A DNA stretch of 24,160 nt from a virus. The translations under genes were made by a program, and so were the position numbers. Within the stretch, counting starts at the first letter, position 1. Each line of letters begins with the position of its first letter. Location: positions 1 through 24,160 of the IMG/VR virus record IMGVR_UViG_3300048597_000086; one strand, 5' to 3'. The notes beneath the pieces were generated by a model. The model did not search any database and was not told the DNA's origin. It saw nothing but the letters and a program-made list of their open reading frames with translations. This document shows positions 13,779-20,687 of this stretch, piece after piece.

Positions 13779-14897
13779 TCACAGCGGCGGCGTAGCCTCT
13801 GCAACCGTCCGCGTGCGGTACTGCGGCAGCTTGCCAGCGTTGACGACCGCTTCGGCGCTGTCGCCATTCAGCACCCGCTCAAGCTTCGCGCGACTGCCGA
13901 CGACACGCGCGGCTGCGCTGGGGTCGAGGCGGCGCAGGAAGTAGGCGTCGGCCTCGTCGTCGAGCGCGCCGGCTGTGGCCCGGCCGGTCAGGTCCAGGCG
14001 CGGCGCCACCACGCACCTACAGTAAGGATGGAAGGGCGGCAGCGGCGCGCGATCCTTCGGGTACACGCCAGCGCCCAGGCCGAACAGGTCGCGCCCGGTG
14101 TAGAGCACGCAGATGCACGGCTCCTGCTTGCCTGGCGCGCGGCGAACCTGCACGAACTGAACGTCCGTGTCCTGCATCAGCGCCAGCGCCTCGCGGTTCG
14201 CGTAGGCCCGGTGGATCTCGGTCTGGGCGATGCGCTGCGAGAAGTAGCGCATGCGCTCGAAGAATGCCACCTCTAGGCGTTTGTCCAGGCCGCGGGCGCC
14301 TATGCCCTGCTCCGCTTCGGCAATCGCCGCCAGCGCCTCGGAATAGGCCGCGCGCAGCCCTGGCGTGGTCAGTCCGTTCACCTGAAGCTGCGCGAAGTGC
14401 ACGGCGAGCGCCCGCTCAACGCCGGGCTCGGTGAGCAGCACGTCGCGCAGGTAGCGCGGCAGGCGCGGGTTCGAGCGGTTGAACTGCAGCGGCTCGGCAT
14501 CAGGCGCGCGGAACTGGTAGCCCTCGAAGAGCGTCAGCGCCAGGCGGCGGGCGTCGGCGTATCCGTCAATGTGGCGCTGCACGATGCCGGCGACGACGCT
14601 GGAGGTCTGCGCCGCCTCGCTGTAGAGGCGCGAACTGAGCTGCAGTGGGCCGACCTGCATGCGCAGCACGTCGGATGCCGTGACCTCGCGTTCAAGAACG
14701 ACCGTCAGGCCGGCGGCCAGCGCCGCGGCGATGTCGGCCTGCACGTCGCCCATGATCTCGGCGACGGCGGCGCGCGGGTCCTGGCCGGCGCGGATGGCCT
14801 TGACTAGCTCGCCAAAGCGCTCGCGCATGTCCTCGTCGAGCCTGGCGGCAGTGGCGGCCAGCAGGGCGCGCTCTTGGGATGGGGTGTCTGCGTTCAC
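13779..14897 (-). CDS. Minor head morphogenesis protein (SPP1 gp7/Mu F type)
   Basis: A 372-residue protein with GTG start (14897), overlapping the small membrane gene upstream by GTGA. The N-terminal 200 residues are helical. The segment AQTEIHRAYANREALALMQD (about 224-243) and the C261-x-C263 ... F-H290-P-Y-C293-x-C295 signature (about 258-300, including PPFHPYCRCVV) are hallmarks of the phage Mu F/SPP1 gp7 minor head family, where the Cys/His cluster is a putative metal-binding site. These proteins associate with the portal and packaged DNA in the head. Here it is separated from the portal by the whole plus-strand structural block. Confidence 0.85.
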   Translation of the reverse strand: MNADTPSQERALLAATAARLDEDMRERFGELVKAIRAGQDPRAAVAEIMGDVQADIAAALAAGLTVVLEREVTASDVLRMQVGPLQLSSRLYSEAAQTSSVVAGIVQRHIDGYADARRLALTLFEGYQFRAPDAEPLQFNRSNPRLPRYLRDVLLTEPGVERALAVHFAQLQVNGLTTPGLRAAYSEALAAIAEAEQGIGARGLDKRLEVAFFERMRYFSQRIAQTEIHRAYANREALALMQDTDVQFVQVRRAPGKQEPCICVLYTGRDLFGLGAGVYPKDRAPLPPFHPYCRCVVAPRLDLTGRATAGALDDEADAYFLRRLDPSAAARVVGSRAKLERVLNGDSAEAVVNAGKLPQYRTRTVAEATPPL

Positions 14898-15007
14898 AGC
14901 ACAGCCGCCACGACTAGCACCCAGGTCGCGCCGAGGATCATCGCGCCAGCCAGCGCGCCGAGCGCCAGCGTGCCGACGAGCCAGATCAGGGCGGCCAGTG
15001 GAATCAC
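14894..15007 (-). CDS. 37-residue membrane protein
   Basis: A very small gene missed by size filters. It starts with GTG at 15007-15005, overlapping the upstream stop by GTGA, and ends with TGA overlapping the next GTG (GTGA). The product is MIPLAALIWLVGTLALGALA followed by a hydrophobic run ending VVAAVL: nearly one or two membrane-spanning helices with a single basic/acidic-poor loop. Short coupled membrane proteins in phages can be holins, antiholins or superinfection factors; the function here is not known. Translational coupling on both sides makes it likely to be expressed. Confidence 0.6.
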   Translation of the reverse strand: MIPLAALIWLVGTLALGALAGAMILGATWVLVVAAVL

Positions 15008-15207
15008 ATCAGCACCTTGCCTTTGGTGTCGCCTTCAAACGCTCTTAACCATACGAAATAGGCTTCTTGCGGCGTTTCCCCGACTCCGACGATCATTGAA
15101 CCTTCGCACAGCCACCACTTCGGCGCCACGAGTTTCAGTCTCGGTCTCGGCCGGGGCCATCCGAAGATCCCGCCGAACAGTTCCTGGAAGGTGCGAACGA
15201 AACTCAT
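15004..15207 (-). CDS. Hypothetical 67-residue phage protein
   Basis: Start ATG at 15207 shares a base with the upstream stop (TGATG); a longer in-frame start at 15252 would overlap the previous gene and has an Arg-rich shadow-like N-terminus, so it is rejected. The product opens MSFVRTFQELFGGIFGWPRP and has a 'KWWLCEGSMIVGVGETPQEA' segment like a small Trp-rich beta domain. There is no recognised family. Confidence 0.6.
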   Translation of the reverse strand: MSFVRTFQELFGGIFGWPRPRPRLKLVAPKWWLCEGSMIVGVGETPQEAYFVWLRAFEGDTKGKVLM

Positions 15208-15464
15208 CACACCGGCCCGGCCATGTCGAACGCCATGTCGACGACGAGCCACGCAGTCGGCTGCGAGACGCCGAACCGGCGCTGAATCACGCCGCTGACC
15301 TCGCGCCGCGGCAGGCCTGCGCGCAGCAGATCCATCGCTGCCTTCACGCGCCGGGCGCGCTCGCAGGCCTGCGGGTCGATGGCGAAGACGACTTCCAGCA
15401 GATCCGCGGGCGGGCGCTCTGCCGGCGCTGGCGCATGGCGCACCCTGGCGAGAACGGCGCTCAT
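15207..15464 (-). CDS. Small HTH-like protein after large terminase
   Basis: An 85-residue protein overlapping the terminase stop by ATGA. Residues about 28-75 (DPQACERARRVKAAMDLLRA then RREVSGVIQRRFGVSQPTAW) look like a helix-turn-helix, with GVSQPTAW as the recognition helix. It may be a DNA-binding accessory of packaging or a regulator of the operon. No family name is given with confidence. Confidence 0.65.
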   Translation of the reverse strand: MSAVLARVRHAPAPAERPPADLLEVVFAIDPQACERARRVKAAMDLLRAGLPRREVSGVIQRRFGVSQPTAWLVVDMAFDMAGPV

Positions 15465-16876
15465 AGCCCGGCCACCTTCGCGCCTGCCGGGCGCTGGTCG
15501 ACGACGCCGAGCAGGTTCGCGAATGCCCTGCTTAGGCCGTCGATCTGGTCGTCGTGCTTCCCGTTCGGGAAGGCGCGCATTTCGTCGATCAGCGCCGCAT
15601 TCCAGTCGCCGGCCAGCATCAGGACGTTGCCGACGTTGACCTGCGAGGCGAAGGGCTCGGCCCGCGTGATCTTGTCGCCCGACTCCGGGCTGCTGTGCAC
15701 TGAGAAGCCGGCCAGCTTGCGTGTCAGGTCTAGGACCTGCGTCTTGCCAGCCTGCCCCGGGTCTTGGGGTATGGATATGCGCACGTTCACTCCGTCACGG
15801 ACTGCGGTGTTCGTGAGCGCCCGGTCCCGCTCGTCGGGGCCGGCGCGCAGTCGCACCATGTCTGCAATGAGGAAGCGTCCGTCCCGGAGCTTGCCCAGCT
15901 TTGGACCTGCAGTGTAGTCGCCTGCCGTGGTGCTTGCAAAGTCCCAGGCCCGGCACCACTCGACGCCGCCGGCCGGAATGGCGCCGACGATCTGCAACTG
16001 GTCGGGCTTGAAGAGGGCAGAAGTCGGCGGAACGGGCGTCTGCCGGTACTGCCCGGCGAACGTGTACGGGCTCGCCTGCTCCATGCGTTCGAGATCCGCC
16101 GCGCTGTGCTTCTCGGGCCACAGCGGCAGGCCGGCGGCCTCGTCGTGCCAGGCGCTCAGGCACAGATGCTCCCATGCCTCGCCATTGCCGCCGCCGAGCA
16201 GCCAGCCGGCGAGATCTTCTTCGTGCAGGCGCTGCATGATCAGGACGATCGGCGCCTCGGGGCTGTTCTTCCGGCTTTCCAGCGTGTTCTGGAACCAGTC
16301 GATCACGCCCTTGCGCACGACATCAGATCGCGCCTCGTCGGCCTTGTGCGGGTCGTCGATGATGATCGCGCCGCCGAATCCGGCGCGCATCTTGCCGGCG
16401 CCGAATCCGGTGATCGTGCCGGCTGCGCCCGCGGCGTAGACGACGCCGCCCTTCGTCGTGCGCCAGTGATCCCGCGCCCGGCTGTCGTCGGCGACCACCA
16501 CGTCGGGAAAGATGTCGCGGTATGCCTCGTGCGTCGTCAGGTCGCGCACGGCGGCGCTGTTGTTCGCGGCGAGCGTCGCGCTGTAGCTGGTGTGAATGAA
16601 CTCGGCGTCGGGGCAGTGCCCGAGCGCCCAGGCAATGAAGTTGACGACGGCAAGCTCGGTCTTCGAGTACCGCGGCGGCACGTTGATGATCAGCCGGCGG
16701 CACTCGCCGCGATAGACGCGCATCAGGGCGTCGCAGATCGCGCGATGGTGCATGGCGCGCTGCCAAGTGAAGCCGCGGCGCTTCTGGAACATCCAGCGCG
16801 CGAAGAAGTACAGATCCGCCCGCGCCAGCTCGGCGGCGACAAGCCGCTCGCGCAGGGCGTGGTCGGGTGCCGTCAT
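15461..16876 (-). CDS. terL: Large terminase (packaging ATPase-nuclease)
   Basis: A 471-residue terminase large subunit. The N-terminal ATPase has a Walker-A-like PPRYSKTE at 67-74, a Walker B IIIDDPH at 171-177 and a QRLHEEDLAGWL segment after it (coupling region). The C-terminal RNase-H-like nuclease shows AWDFASTTAGDYTAG around residue 310-324, and acidic residues in NGKHDDQIDGLSRAFANLLG near 438-457. The protein threads DNA into the prohead through the portal and cuts the concatemer. The ATG at 16876 overlaps the small terminase stop (ATGA). The catalytic residues expected for an active enzyme are present. There is no portal gene next to it, which is unusual. Confidence 0.93.
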   Translation of the reverse strand: MTAPDHALRERLVAAELARADLYFFARWMFQKRRGFTWQRAMHHRAICDALMRVYRGECRRLIINVPPRYSKTELAVVNFIAWALGHCPDAEFIHTSYSATLAANNSAAVRDLTTHEAYRDIFPDVVVADDSRARDHWRTTKGGVVYAAGAAGTITGFGAGKMRAGFGGAIIIDDPHKADEARSDVVRKGVIDWFQNTLESRKNSPEAPIVLIMQRLHEEDLAGWLLGGGNGEAWEHLCLSAWHDEAAGLPLWPEKHSAADLERMEQASPYTFAGQYRQTPVPPTSALFKPDQLQIVGAIPAGGVEWCRAWDFASTTAGDYTAGPKLGKLRDGRFLIADMVRLRAGPDERDRALTNTAVRDGVNVRISIPQDPGQAGKTQVLDLTRKLAGFSVHSSPESGDKITRAEPFASQVNVGNVLMLAGDWNAALIDEMRAFPNGKHDDQIDGLSRAFANLLGVVDQRPAGAKVAGL

Positions 16877-17379
16877 GTCTTCGATGCGATCTCAAGCGCC
16901 AGCGCGCGGAACTCGGCGGGCGTCATGCTCACGGCGGCAATGCCTAGCGGCGACTTCGGATCGCCCGCGATGGTCGTGCGGTCGCCGTAGCGGTTCGGGT
17001 CCCATTTCGCCAGCAGTTGAAGCCGCGTCCAGATCCGCAGCTTGCTGCGCTGCACGTTCTCGCCGTTCGCGCGCCAGCCGGCCTCCTCGCCGTGGTTCGC
17101 CTCCATCCAGTCGTTGCGCGCGTCGTCGGCGATCTGCAGCGTGCTGGCCGCGATGGCATCGTGCCCCATGACGCGCGCGCGCGCGAAGGCGGCAGAAAAG
17201 TCGCGGCGCTTTTCCGTCCAGTCGTTCACCGTGCGAACCGCCGGCATGCGCTCATCGCGGCACACCGACTGCAGCGTTTCTCCCTCGCCGATGCGCCGGC
17301 AGATTTCCGCGGCGACGGCGTGCGAGTACAGCGACGGCCGACCGCGTGGCCGCTTTGCGACTGCCTTCGCCTTCGTCAT
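16873..17379 (-). CDS. terS: Small terminase, Sf6-like
   Basis: A 168-residue protein. A longer frame starts at 17499, but the first 40 residues there are Cys/Gly-rich shadow of the PEP-CTERM gene; the ATG at 17379 overlaps that gene's stop (ATGA) and has GGAGG about 10 bases upstream. The product begins MTKAKAVAKRPRGRPSLYSH, with an AT-hook-like KRPRGRPS, then an HTH (EICRRIGEGETLQSVCRDER, then VRTVNDWTEKRRDF) and C-terminal 'LRIWTRLQLLAKWDPNRYGD', the pattern of Sf6-type small terminases. It binds the packaging site and recruits the large subunit. Together with the P22-type coat this suggests a P22/Sf6-like packaging ancestry. Confidence 0.85.
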   Translation of the reverse strand: MTKAKAVAKRPRGRPSLYSHAVAAEICRRIGEGETLQSVCRDERMPAVRTVNDWTEKRRDFSAAFARARVMGHDAIAASTLQIADDARNDWMEANHGEEAGWRANGENVQRSKLRIWTRLQLLAKWDPNRYGDRTTIAGDPKSPLGIAAVSMTPAEFRALALEIASKT

Positions 17380-17696
17380 GCCCTCGGCCTCCGCGCTTTC
17401 GCTGCCAGGACAGCAAGCCCCGCAGCCCACAGCCACCACGCCGCAGGCTCGGGCACAGGCGACGCAGGCGCCAGGGGGGGCAGGATCGCAGCCCTGCACC
17501 CTTCGCCGAGGATGTCGCAGCGCCAGCCAGGGCCGATGAAGTGCTCGAAGAACGCGACGTCGCTGGCGTCATACCGGCCCCAGGACGTGCCGGCGGCCAG
17601 ATCCTCGAAGCTCGGCCCCTGGAAGTCGCCTTGTGTTGCCCAGGCCTGCACCGGCAGGCACAGCGCGAGGGCGGCGAGGATGGCGGCGCGGGTCAT
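17376..17696 (-). CDS. Secreted protein with PEP-CTERM sorting signal
   Basis: A 106-residue protein coupled to its neighbours by ATGA overlaps on both sides. Residues 1-20 form a signal peptide (MTRAAILAALALCLPVQAWA, cleavage after A-W-A). The mature part is short, with Cys60 and Cys67 flanking IGPGWRCDILGEGCRAAI. The C-terminus has the complete tripartite exosortase signal: V-P82-E83-P84, a hydrophobic helix 85-99 (AAWWLWAAGLAVLAA) and a basic tail 100-106 (KARRPRA). In bacteria this signal directs sorting by exosortase to the cell surface or matrix. A phage-coded example, between a membrane protein and the terminases, is unusual. Its role is unknown; a two-membrane anchor such as an inner spanin-like protein is less likely given the precise PEP motif. 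Confidence 0.75.
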   Translation of the reverse strand: MTRAAILAALALCLPVQAWATQGDFQGPSFEDLAAGTSWGRYDASDVAFFEHFIGPGWRCDILGEGCRAAILPPLAPASPVPEPAAWWLWAAGLAVLAAKARRPRA

Positions 17697-17821
17697 CGCC
17701 GCGCCCCTGTGACCCAGGCAACGCCGACGAGCAGCCAGCGCGCACCAAGCAGGAGCGGCATGACGGCGGCGAATACCGCCACGGTCAGCAGCAGGCGGGA
17801 AAGTTCTAGCATCAGCCGCAT
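17693..17821 (-). CDS. 42-residue membrane protein before the PEP-CTERM gene
   Basis: A small gene below usual size cut-offs. The ATG at 17821 has AAGGAGG (complement of 17829-17835) 7 bases upstream, and its stop overlaps the PEP-CTERM ATG (ATGA). A second ATG at 17812 also overlaps the NinG stop (TGATG). The product MRLMLELSRLLLTVAVFAAV continues PLLLGARWLLVGVAWVTG and ends ARR: two hydrophobic stretches with positive ends, probably two membrane passes. A role together with the PEP-CTERM protein, or as a holin-like protein, is possible (inference). Confidence 0.6.
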   Translation of the reverse strand: MRLMLELSRLLLTVAVFAAVMPLLLGARWLLVGVAWVTGARR

Positions 17822-18363
17822 GCCTTGGCCTCCTTGAGTTTCAGTCGGTAGCGGTCGCGGATCTCGCGCAGGTCAGGGATCGAGAACTTGCGCAGCGCCT
17901 GGTCGGCCTCCAGCGCCTCGACGGCCGGCAGACCGATCCGCGCGATCAGCCCGAGGCGGTAGTCGACCGCCCGGCCGGCGCCGTAGCGGTTGCACTGCTT
18001 GAGCTGCCGGTGCGCGTTGTCCTCGTGGAATCGCAAATGCGGCGCGCTGCCGGTGCTTCGGTAGTGGCCGCAGTCCCAGACGCCGCCGCGCGATTCGCTG
18101 TCGGAGAACTTGCCGCAGCAGATGCAGGGACGGGCCTGGTCGCGGTGGCGAATCCAGGCATTGAATGCGGCTTGGGCCTCCCCCAGCCACTGCCCTCGGG
18201 GCTTCGCGGCCTCCTGCCGTCGCTTGAACTCGGCGCGCTCGGCCTTGCGTGCGGCCTTGATGGACTTCGCGGCACAGCGCGGGCTGCATACCCGGTGAAG
18301 CGTTGACCGGCTCATGAATTCCTTGCTGCATACCGCGCACTCGGCCATCGGCTCGGGTTTCAT
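17812..18363 (-). CDS. ninG: NinG/Rap-like recombination protein
   Basis: A 183-residue protein. Residues 9-30 form a CxxC...C...C zinc finger (Cys9, Cys12, Cys26, Cys30). Residues 60-125 carry the NinG core: AAFNAWIRHRDQARPCICCG, then DCGHYRSTGSAPHLRFHEDN and HRQLKQCNRYGAGR, an HNH-like His/Cys/Asn arrangement. Lambda NinG (Rap) is a structure-specific endonuclease acting on recombination intermediates, especially branched and Holliday-type DNA, and promotes phage recombination. Its place in the replication operon fits. The ATG overlaps the upstream stop (ATGA). Confidence 0.9.
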   Translation of the reverse strand: MKPEPMAECAVCSKEFMSRSTLHRVCSPRCAAKSIKAARKAERAEFKRRQEAAKPRGQWLGEAQAAFNAWIRHRDQARPCICCGKFSDSESRGGVWDCGHYRSTGSAPHLRFHEDNAHRQLKQCNRYGAGRAVDYRLGLIARIGLPAVEALEADQALRKFSIPDLREIRDRYRLKLKEAKACG

Positions 18364-18560
18364 GCCGCCCGCTCCTGCTCTGCCACGTCCTCGGCAATCG
18401 CCAGCCAGTTATCGCACTGCCAGGCGCCCGACTCGTCTCGCCGCATTGCCGGCTCGATGCCCTCCGCGGCATAGGCCCATCTAACGCAGGTCGTCGGGCA
18501 CATCCGCATCACGCCGGGGTGAAGCCGCGACAGTGCGCCTGGGCATTTGGGGGCTGTCAT
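18360..18560 (-). CDS. 66-residue Cys-containing hypothetical protein
   Basis: Start ATG at 18560 overlaps the previous gene's stop by ATGA, and the stop overlaps the NinG ATG in the same way. An in-frame extension upstream has Arg-rich shadow composition and is rejected. The product MTAPKCPGALSRLHPGVMRM continues CPTTCVRWAYAAEGIEPAMR and ends with an acidic helix (NWLAIAEDVAEQERAA). Three cysteines in the first 25 residues plus one at 49 could bind a metal. Position in the operon suggests a small accessory of replication or recombination; unknown function. Confidence 0.65.
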   Translation of the reverse strand: MTAPKCPGALSRLHPGVMRMCPTTCVRWAYAAEGIEPAMRRDESGAWQCDNWLAIAEDVAEQERAA

Positions 18561-19207
18561 GCTGCGGCCCTTTCGACTACTGCAGCGCGCCGCGCGATGT
18601 CGATCAGCACGTCGCGGAAAGCCGGCGGCGTGGTGTTCCTGATGCGCGTCTTGTGCTTGCCACCGACCATCGCCACCACGCCGATGCGCCGCGCCTTTTC
18701 GTAGCCGTAACGCTCGATCATCCAGGCCGGCAGGCGTTGCTCGCCCTTTGTCCAGTTCAGCGCAGGCGGGCTGTAGACGTTTGCCAGAAGCCATGTCGGC
18801 TTGCGGCTGTCGTGCCCGTAGTGCCCCTGCTCGACGTGACACACCCAGTAGCCGCTGACGGGGTGGCCCATGTCGCCGCGGCGCCATCCTTCGCCCTGCC
18901 TCGGCTTTGTCAACCCGAAGGCGTCCCACGCCTTGCTGTGTGCTGGATGTTCAAGCACGCCCCCCCAGCGCAGCACAGCGTGCAGCGCAGCCTCGAAACA
19001 CCCGCCATCGTCGCCCAGTTTGTACTGGTGCGGCTTGCGCGTGCTGCCGTGCCAGAAACGGCCCCATCGCTGGCACGGCGGATGCGCTACGACAGGATGC
19101 GGCCCGGCGTACTTGCGCGCGTCGCGCGCCTCGTCCCAGGGATCGACATCGGGCAGGCCAAAATAGACGCCTGCGGGCTCCACGTAGAGGGCGGCGACCG
19201 TGCTCAT
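18557..19207 (-). CDS. Methylase-like phage protein with PPCQ motif
   Basis: A 216-residue protein. Near residues 38-50 is VVAHPPCQRWGRF, which resembles the catalytic PPC(Q) motif IV of cytosine-5 DNA methyltransferases, and GGVLEHPAHSKAWDAFGL (82-99) resembles the E-N/H-P motif VI region. The usual N-terminal SAM-binding FxGxG motif is not visible. The C-terminal half (ARRIGVVAMVGGKHKTRIRN) is basic and could be a target-recognition part. Either an unusual DNA-modification enzyme with a different SAM site or a family that has lost methylation is possible. It is coupled to the HNH gene by ATGA. Confidence 0.55.
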   Translation of the reverse strand: MSTVAALYVEPAGVYFGLPDVDPWDEARDARKYAGPHPVVAHPPCQRWGRFWHGSTRKPHQYKLGDDGGCFEAALHAVLRWGGVLEHPAHSKAWDAFGLTKPRQGEGWRRGDMGHPVSGYWVCHVEQGHYGHDSRKPTWLLANVYSPPALNWTKGEQRLPAWMIERYGYEKARRIGVVAMVGGKHKTRIRNTTPPAFRDVLIDIARRAAVVERAAA

Positions 19208-19806
19208 GCCGCCCGCGCCTCATCGTCGTTGACCGCGATCTGGCCGCGCCAGTCGAACGCGCTGGCGACCTTCATCCCGACCAAAACGTGCCGGTGCGTC
19301 TTTCCTCTTCGGGCCAGCCATACCGCGCATTGCGAAACCCCGAACCTCTGAGCCAGGGCATAGGTGCTCTCATCGGTCGATCGGATCTCGCGGACCATGT
19401 CGGGCGTCAGCGTGCGGCCGCGCTTGTCCCAGGCAGCGGCGTTTGCGTTCGAGGTCTTGCCTTTGATGAACCGCCCTGAAGCGACAAGCCATGCCATGAA
19501 GGCTTTTTTGTTCCCGCTGCGGGAGTGCTCCGGGTTCACGCAGTCATCGGACTCGCAACACATGCGGGCGAATGCGATCTGGCCCTTTGCGAGATCCTTG
19601 CCGCGCTGCAGGTACAGCGCCGCGCGGCGCCCGCGCAGCTTGATCCGCCGGCCGTCATCAGGCGTGACGCAGTGCAGGATCGGCACTCCACGAGTCAGGC
19701 TCAGGCCCCAATGCCAGCAGCCAGTCACAGGATCGACGCGGCTTCGCTGCCGCAAACATTCGACGGTGCGGATTCCGCCGAGGTAGGTTCCGTGTGCGTG
19801 GCTCAT
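19204..19806 (-). CDS. HNH endonuclease with C-terminal HTH
   Basis: A 200-residue protein; the true ATG at 19806 overlaps the replication gene's stop (ATGA), and a much longer in-frame extension is Arg-rich shadow. DPVTGCWHWGLSLTRG (25-40) and ARMCCESDDCVNPEHSRSGN (80-99, including C83/C84, C89, N91, H94) match the HNH-3 pattern of phage nucleases, though the first His of the usual motif is replaced by Cys/Met-rich sequence. Residues 133-170 (TLTPDMVREIRSTDESTYAL, QRFGVSQCAVWLARRG) are a helix-turn-helix. It may be a homing-type or DNA-processing nuclease. It could be inactive if the substituted His is essential. Confidence 0.72.
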   Translation of the reverse strand: MSHAHGTYLGGIRTVECLRQRSRVDPVTGCWHWGLSLTRGVPILHCVTPDDGRRIKLRGRRAALYLQRGKDLAKGQIAFARMCCESDDCVNPEHSRSGNKKAFMAWLVASGRFIKGKTSNANAAAWDKRGRTLTPDMVREIRSTDESTYALAQRFGVSQCAVWLARRGKTHRHVLVGMKVASAFDWRGQIAVNDDEARAA

Positions 19807-20687
19807 GCTGCAGCCCTCCCGAGTTTCGCCAGCGCGGAGCGCCTGGCCTGTTGTGATTCCGGTGTGCTGGCGTCGGCGGCCCGCTGCGCCATGTCGGCCA
19901 GCAGCGCGGCGGTTTTCACCGGCTCGGCGCTGGCGACGGTTGCCGGCGGTGGTGGCGCCAGCGCGATTGCGGCGGCGTCGGAGCGCCGGCCGACCAGCGT
20001 CGCCAGCGCCCAGGCGAAACCTTTGCCGCGCTTTGCGCCCTCGGCGGCCACGCTGGCAAGCTCGGCCTGCGTCGCGCCCTGCTCGAGCAGCGACAGCAGC
20101 CGCGGGTCGCCCGGGTTCACGTCGGGCATGCCGGCTTGGCGCATCGCTCGGCAGGCAAGGCCAGCGGCCGTAGGGCTGTGGCCTTCCGTGTCGACCTCGG
20201 GCGCGGAAGTACTGCCTACACCTTCCCCGCTCTGGTCTTGTGTTAAAGGTATGGGTATGGGTGCATCGGTTTGCCATGGGTTTTGCGATGCGTCTGCCAT
20301 AGCTGTGCCATCACTTTCGCCAATGGCTGTGTCATCCTTTTGCCATCGGCTCGCGGCCCCTTTCGCCCCCGCCTTCGCCTTGCTGTTGCTATGCTCCTTC
20401 GCCCTGACAAGCTCGTCGGCCAGGCGCTTCTGCGTGATCCCGGCGCCGTCCGTGCGCTCGGTAAAGAACTCCATCAGCACCGACTTCGCGGCGCGCCACT
20501 TGGACGCCGGCATGCGCGCGATGGCCGCGAGCTGCTGATCACTGGCCGGCAGCGATCCGTCGCGCTTCCACATCGCCATCAGCAGCAGCAAGTAAGCGCC
20601 GTGCTGCTCGGTGGTCAGGTGCGTCGTGTCGCCGAGATACTTGTCGATCAGCAGCGGCATCCATGCGTCGACCTTCTTGGTTTTCAT
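19803..20687 (-). CDS. DUF1376 replication initiator-like protein
   Basis: A 294-residue protein. The ATG at 20687 overlaps the upstream stop (ATGA); a GTG at 20699 is less likely. Residues 1-90 are the DUF1376 domain, with KVDAWMPLLIDKYLGDTTHL, TEQHGAYLLLLMAMWKRDGS and DQQLAAIARMPASKWRAA, a winged-helix found in phage O-like initiation proteins. A Lys/Ala/Gly linker (SKAKAGAKGAASRWQK) and a low-complexity section follow. The C-terminal helix (PRLLSLLEQGATQAELASVA, then RGKGFAWALATLVGR) is the expected end of such proteins. It probably binds the origin; a helicase loader is not seen. Confidence 0.8.
   Translation of the reverse strand: MKTKKVDAWMPLLIDKYLGDTTHLTTEQHGAYLLLLMAMWKRDGSLPASDQQLAAIARMPASKWRAAKSVLMEFFTERTDGAGITQKRLADELVRAKEHSNSKAKAGAKGAASRWQKDDTAIGESDGTAMADASQNPWQTDAPIPIPLTQDQSGEGVGSTSAPEVDTEGHSPTAAGLACRAMRQAGMPDVNPGDPRLLSLLEQGATQAELASVAAEGAKRGKGFAWALATLVGRRSDAAAIALAPPPPATVASAEPVKTAALLADMAQRAADASTPESQQARRSALAKLGRAAA

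Noticed and set aside
14874-15917. 347-codon plus-strand open frame
   Set aside because: Antisense to terminase and several coupled small genes; low-complexity Arg/Pro/Ser composition.
15764-16990. 408-codon plus-strand open frame
   Set aside because: Lies opposite the catalytic region of the large terminase, which is clearly the real gene; Arg/Val-rich shadow.
17380-17499. 40-residue N-terminal extension of the small terminase
   Set aside because: Cys/Gly-rich reading of the PEP-CTERM gene in another frame; ATG at 17379 has ribosome-binding site and ATGA coupling.
19807-20277. N-terminal extension of the HNH protein
   Set aside because: Arg/Gly-rich out-of-frame reading of the DUF1376 gene; the ATG at 19806 with ATGA overlap is the better start.
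19525-20538. 337-codon plus-strand open frame
   Set aside because: Antisense to the HNH and DUF1376 genes; Ser/Ala/Cys-rich shadow with no domain.
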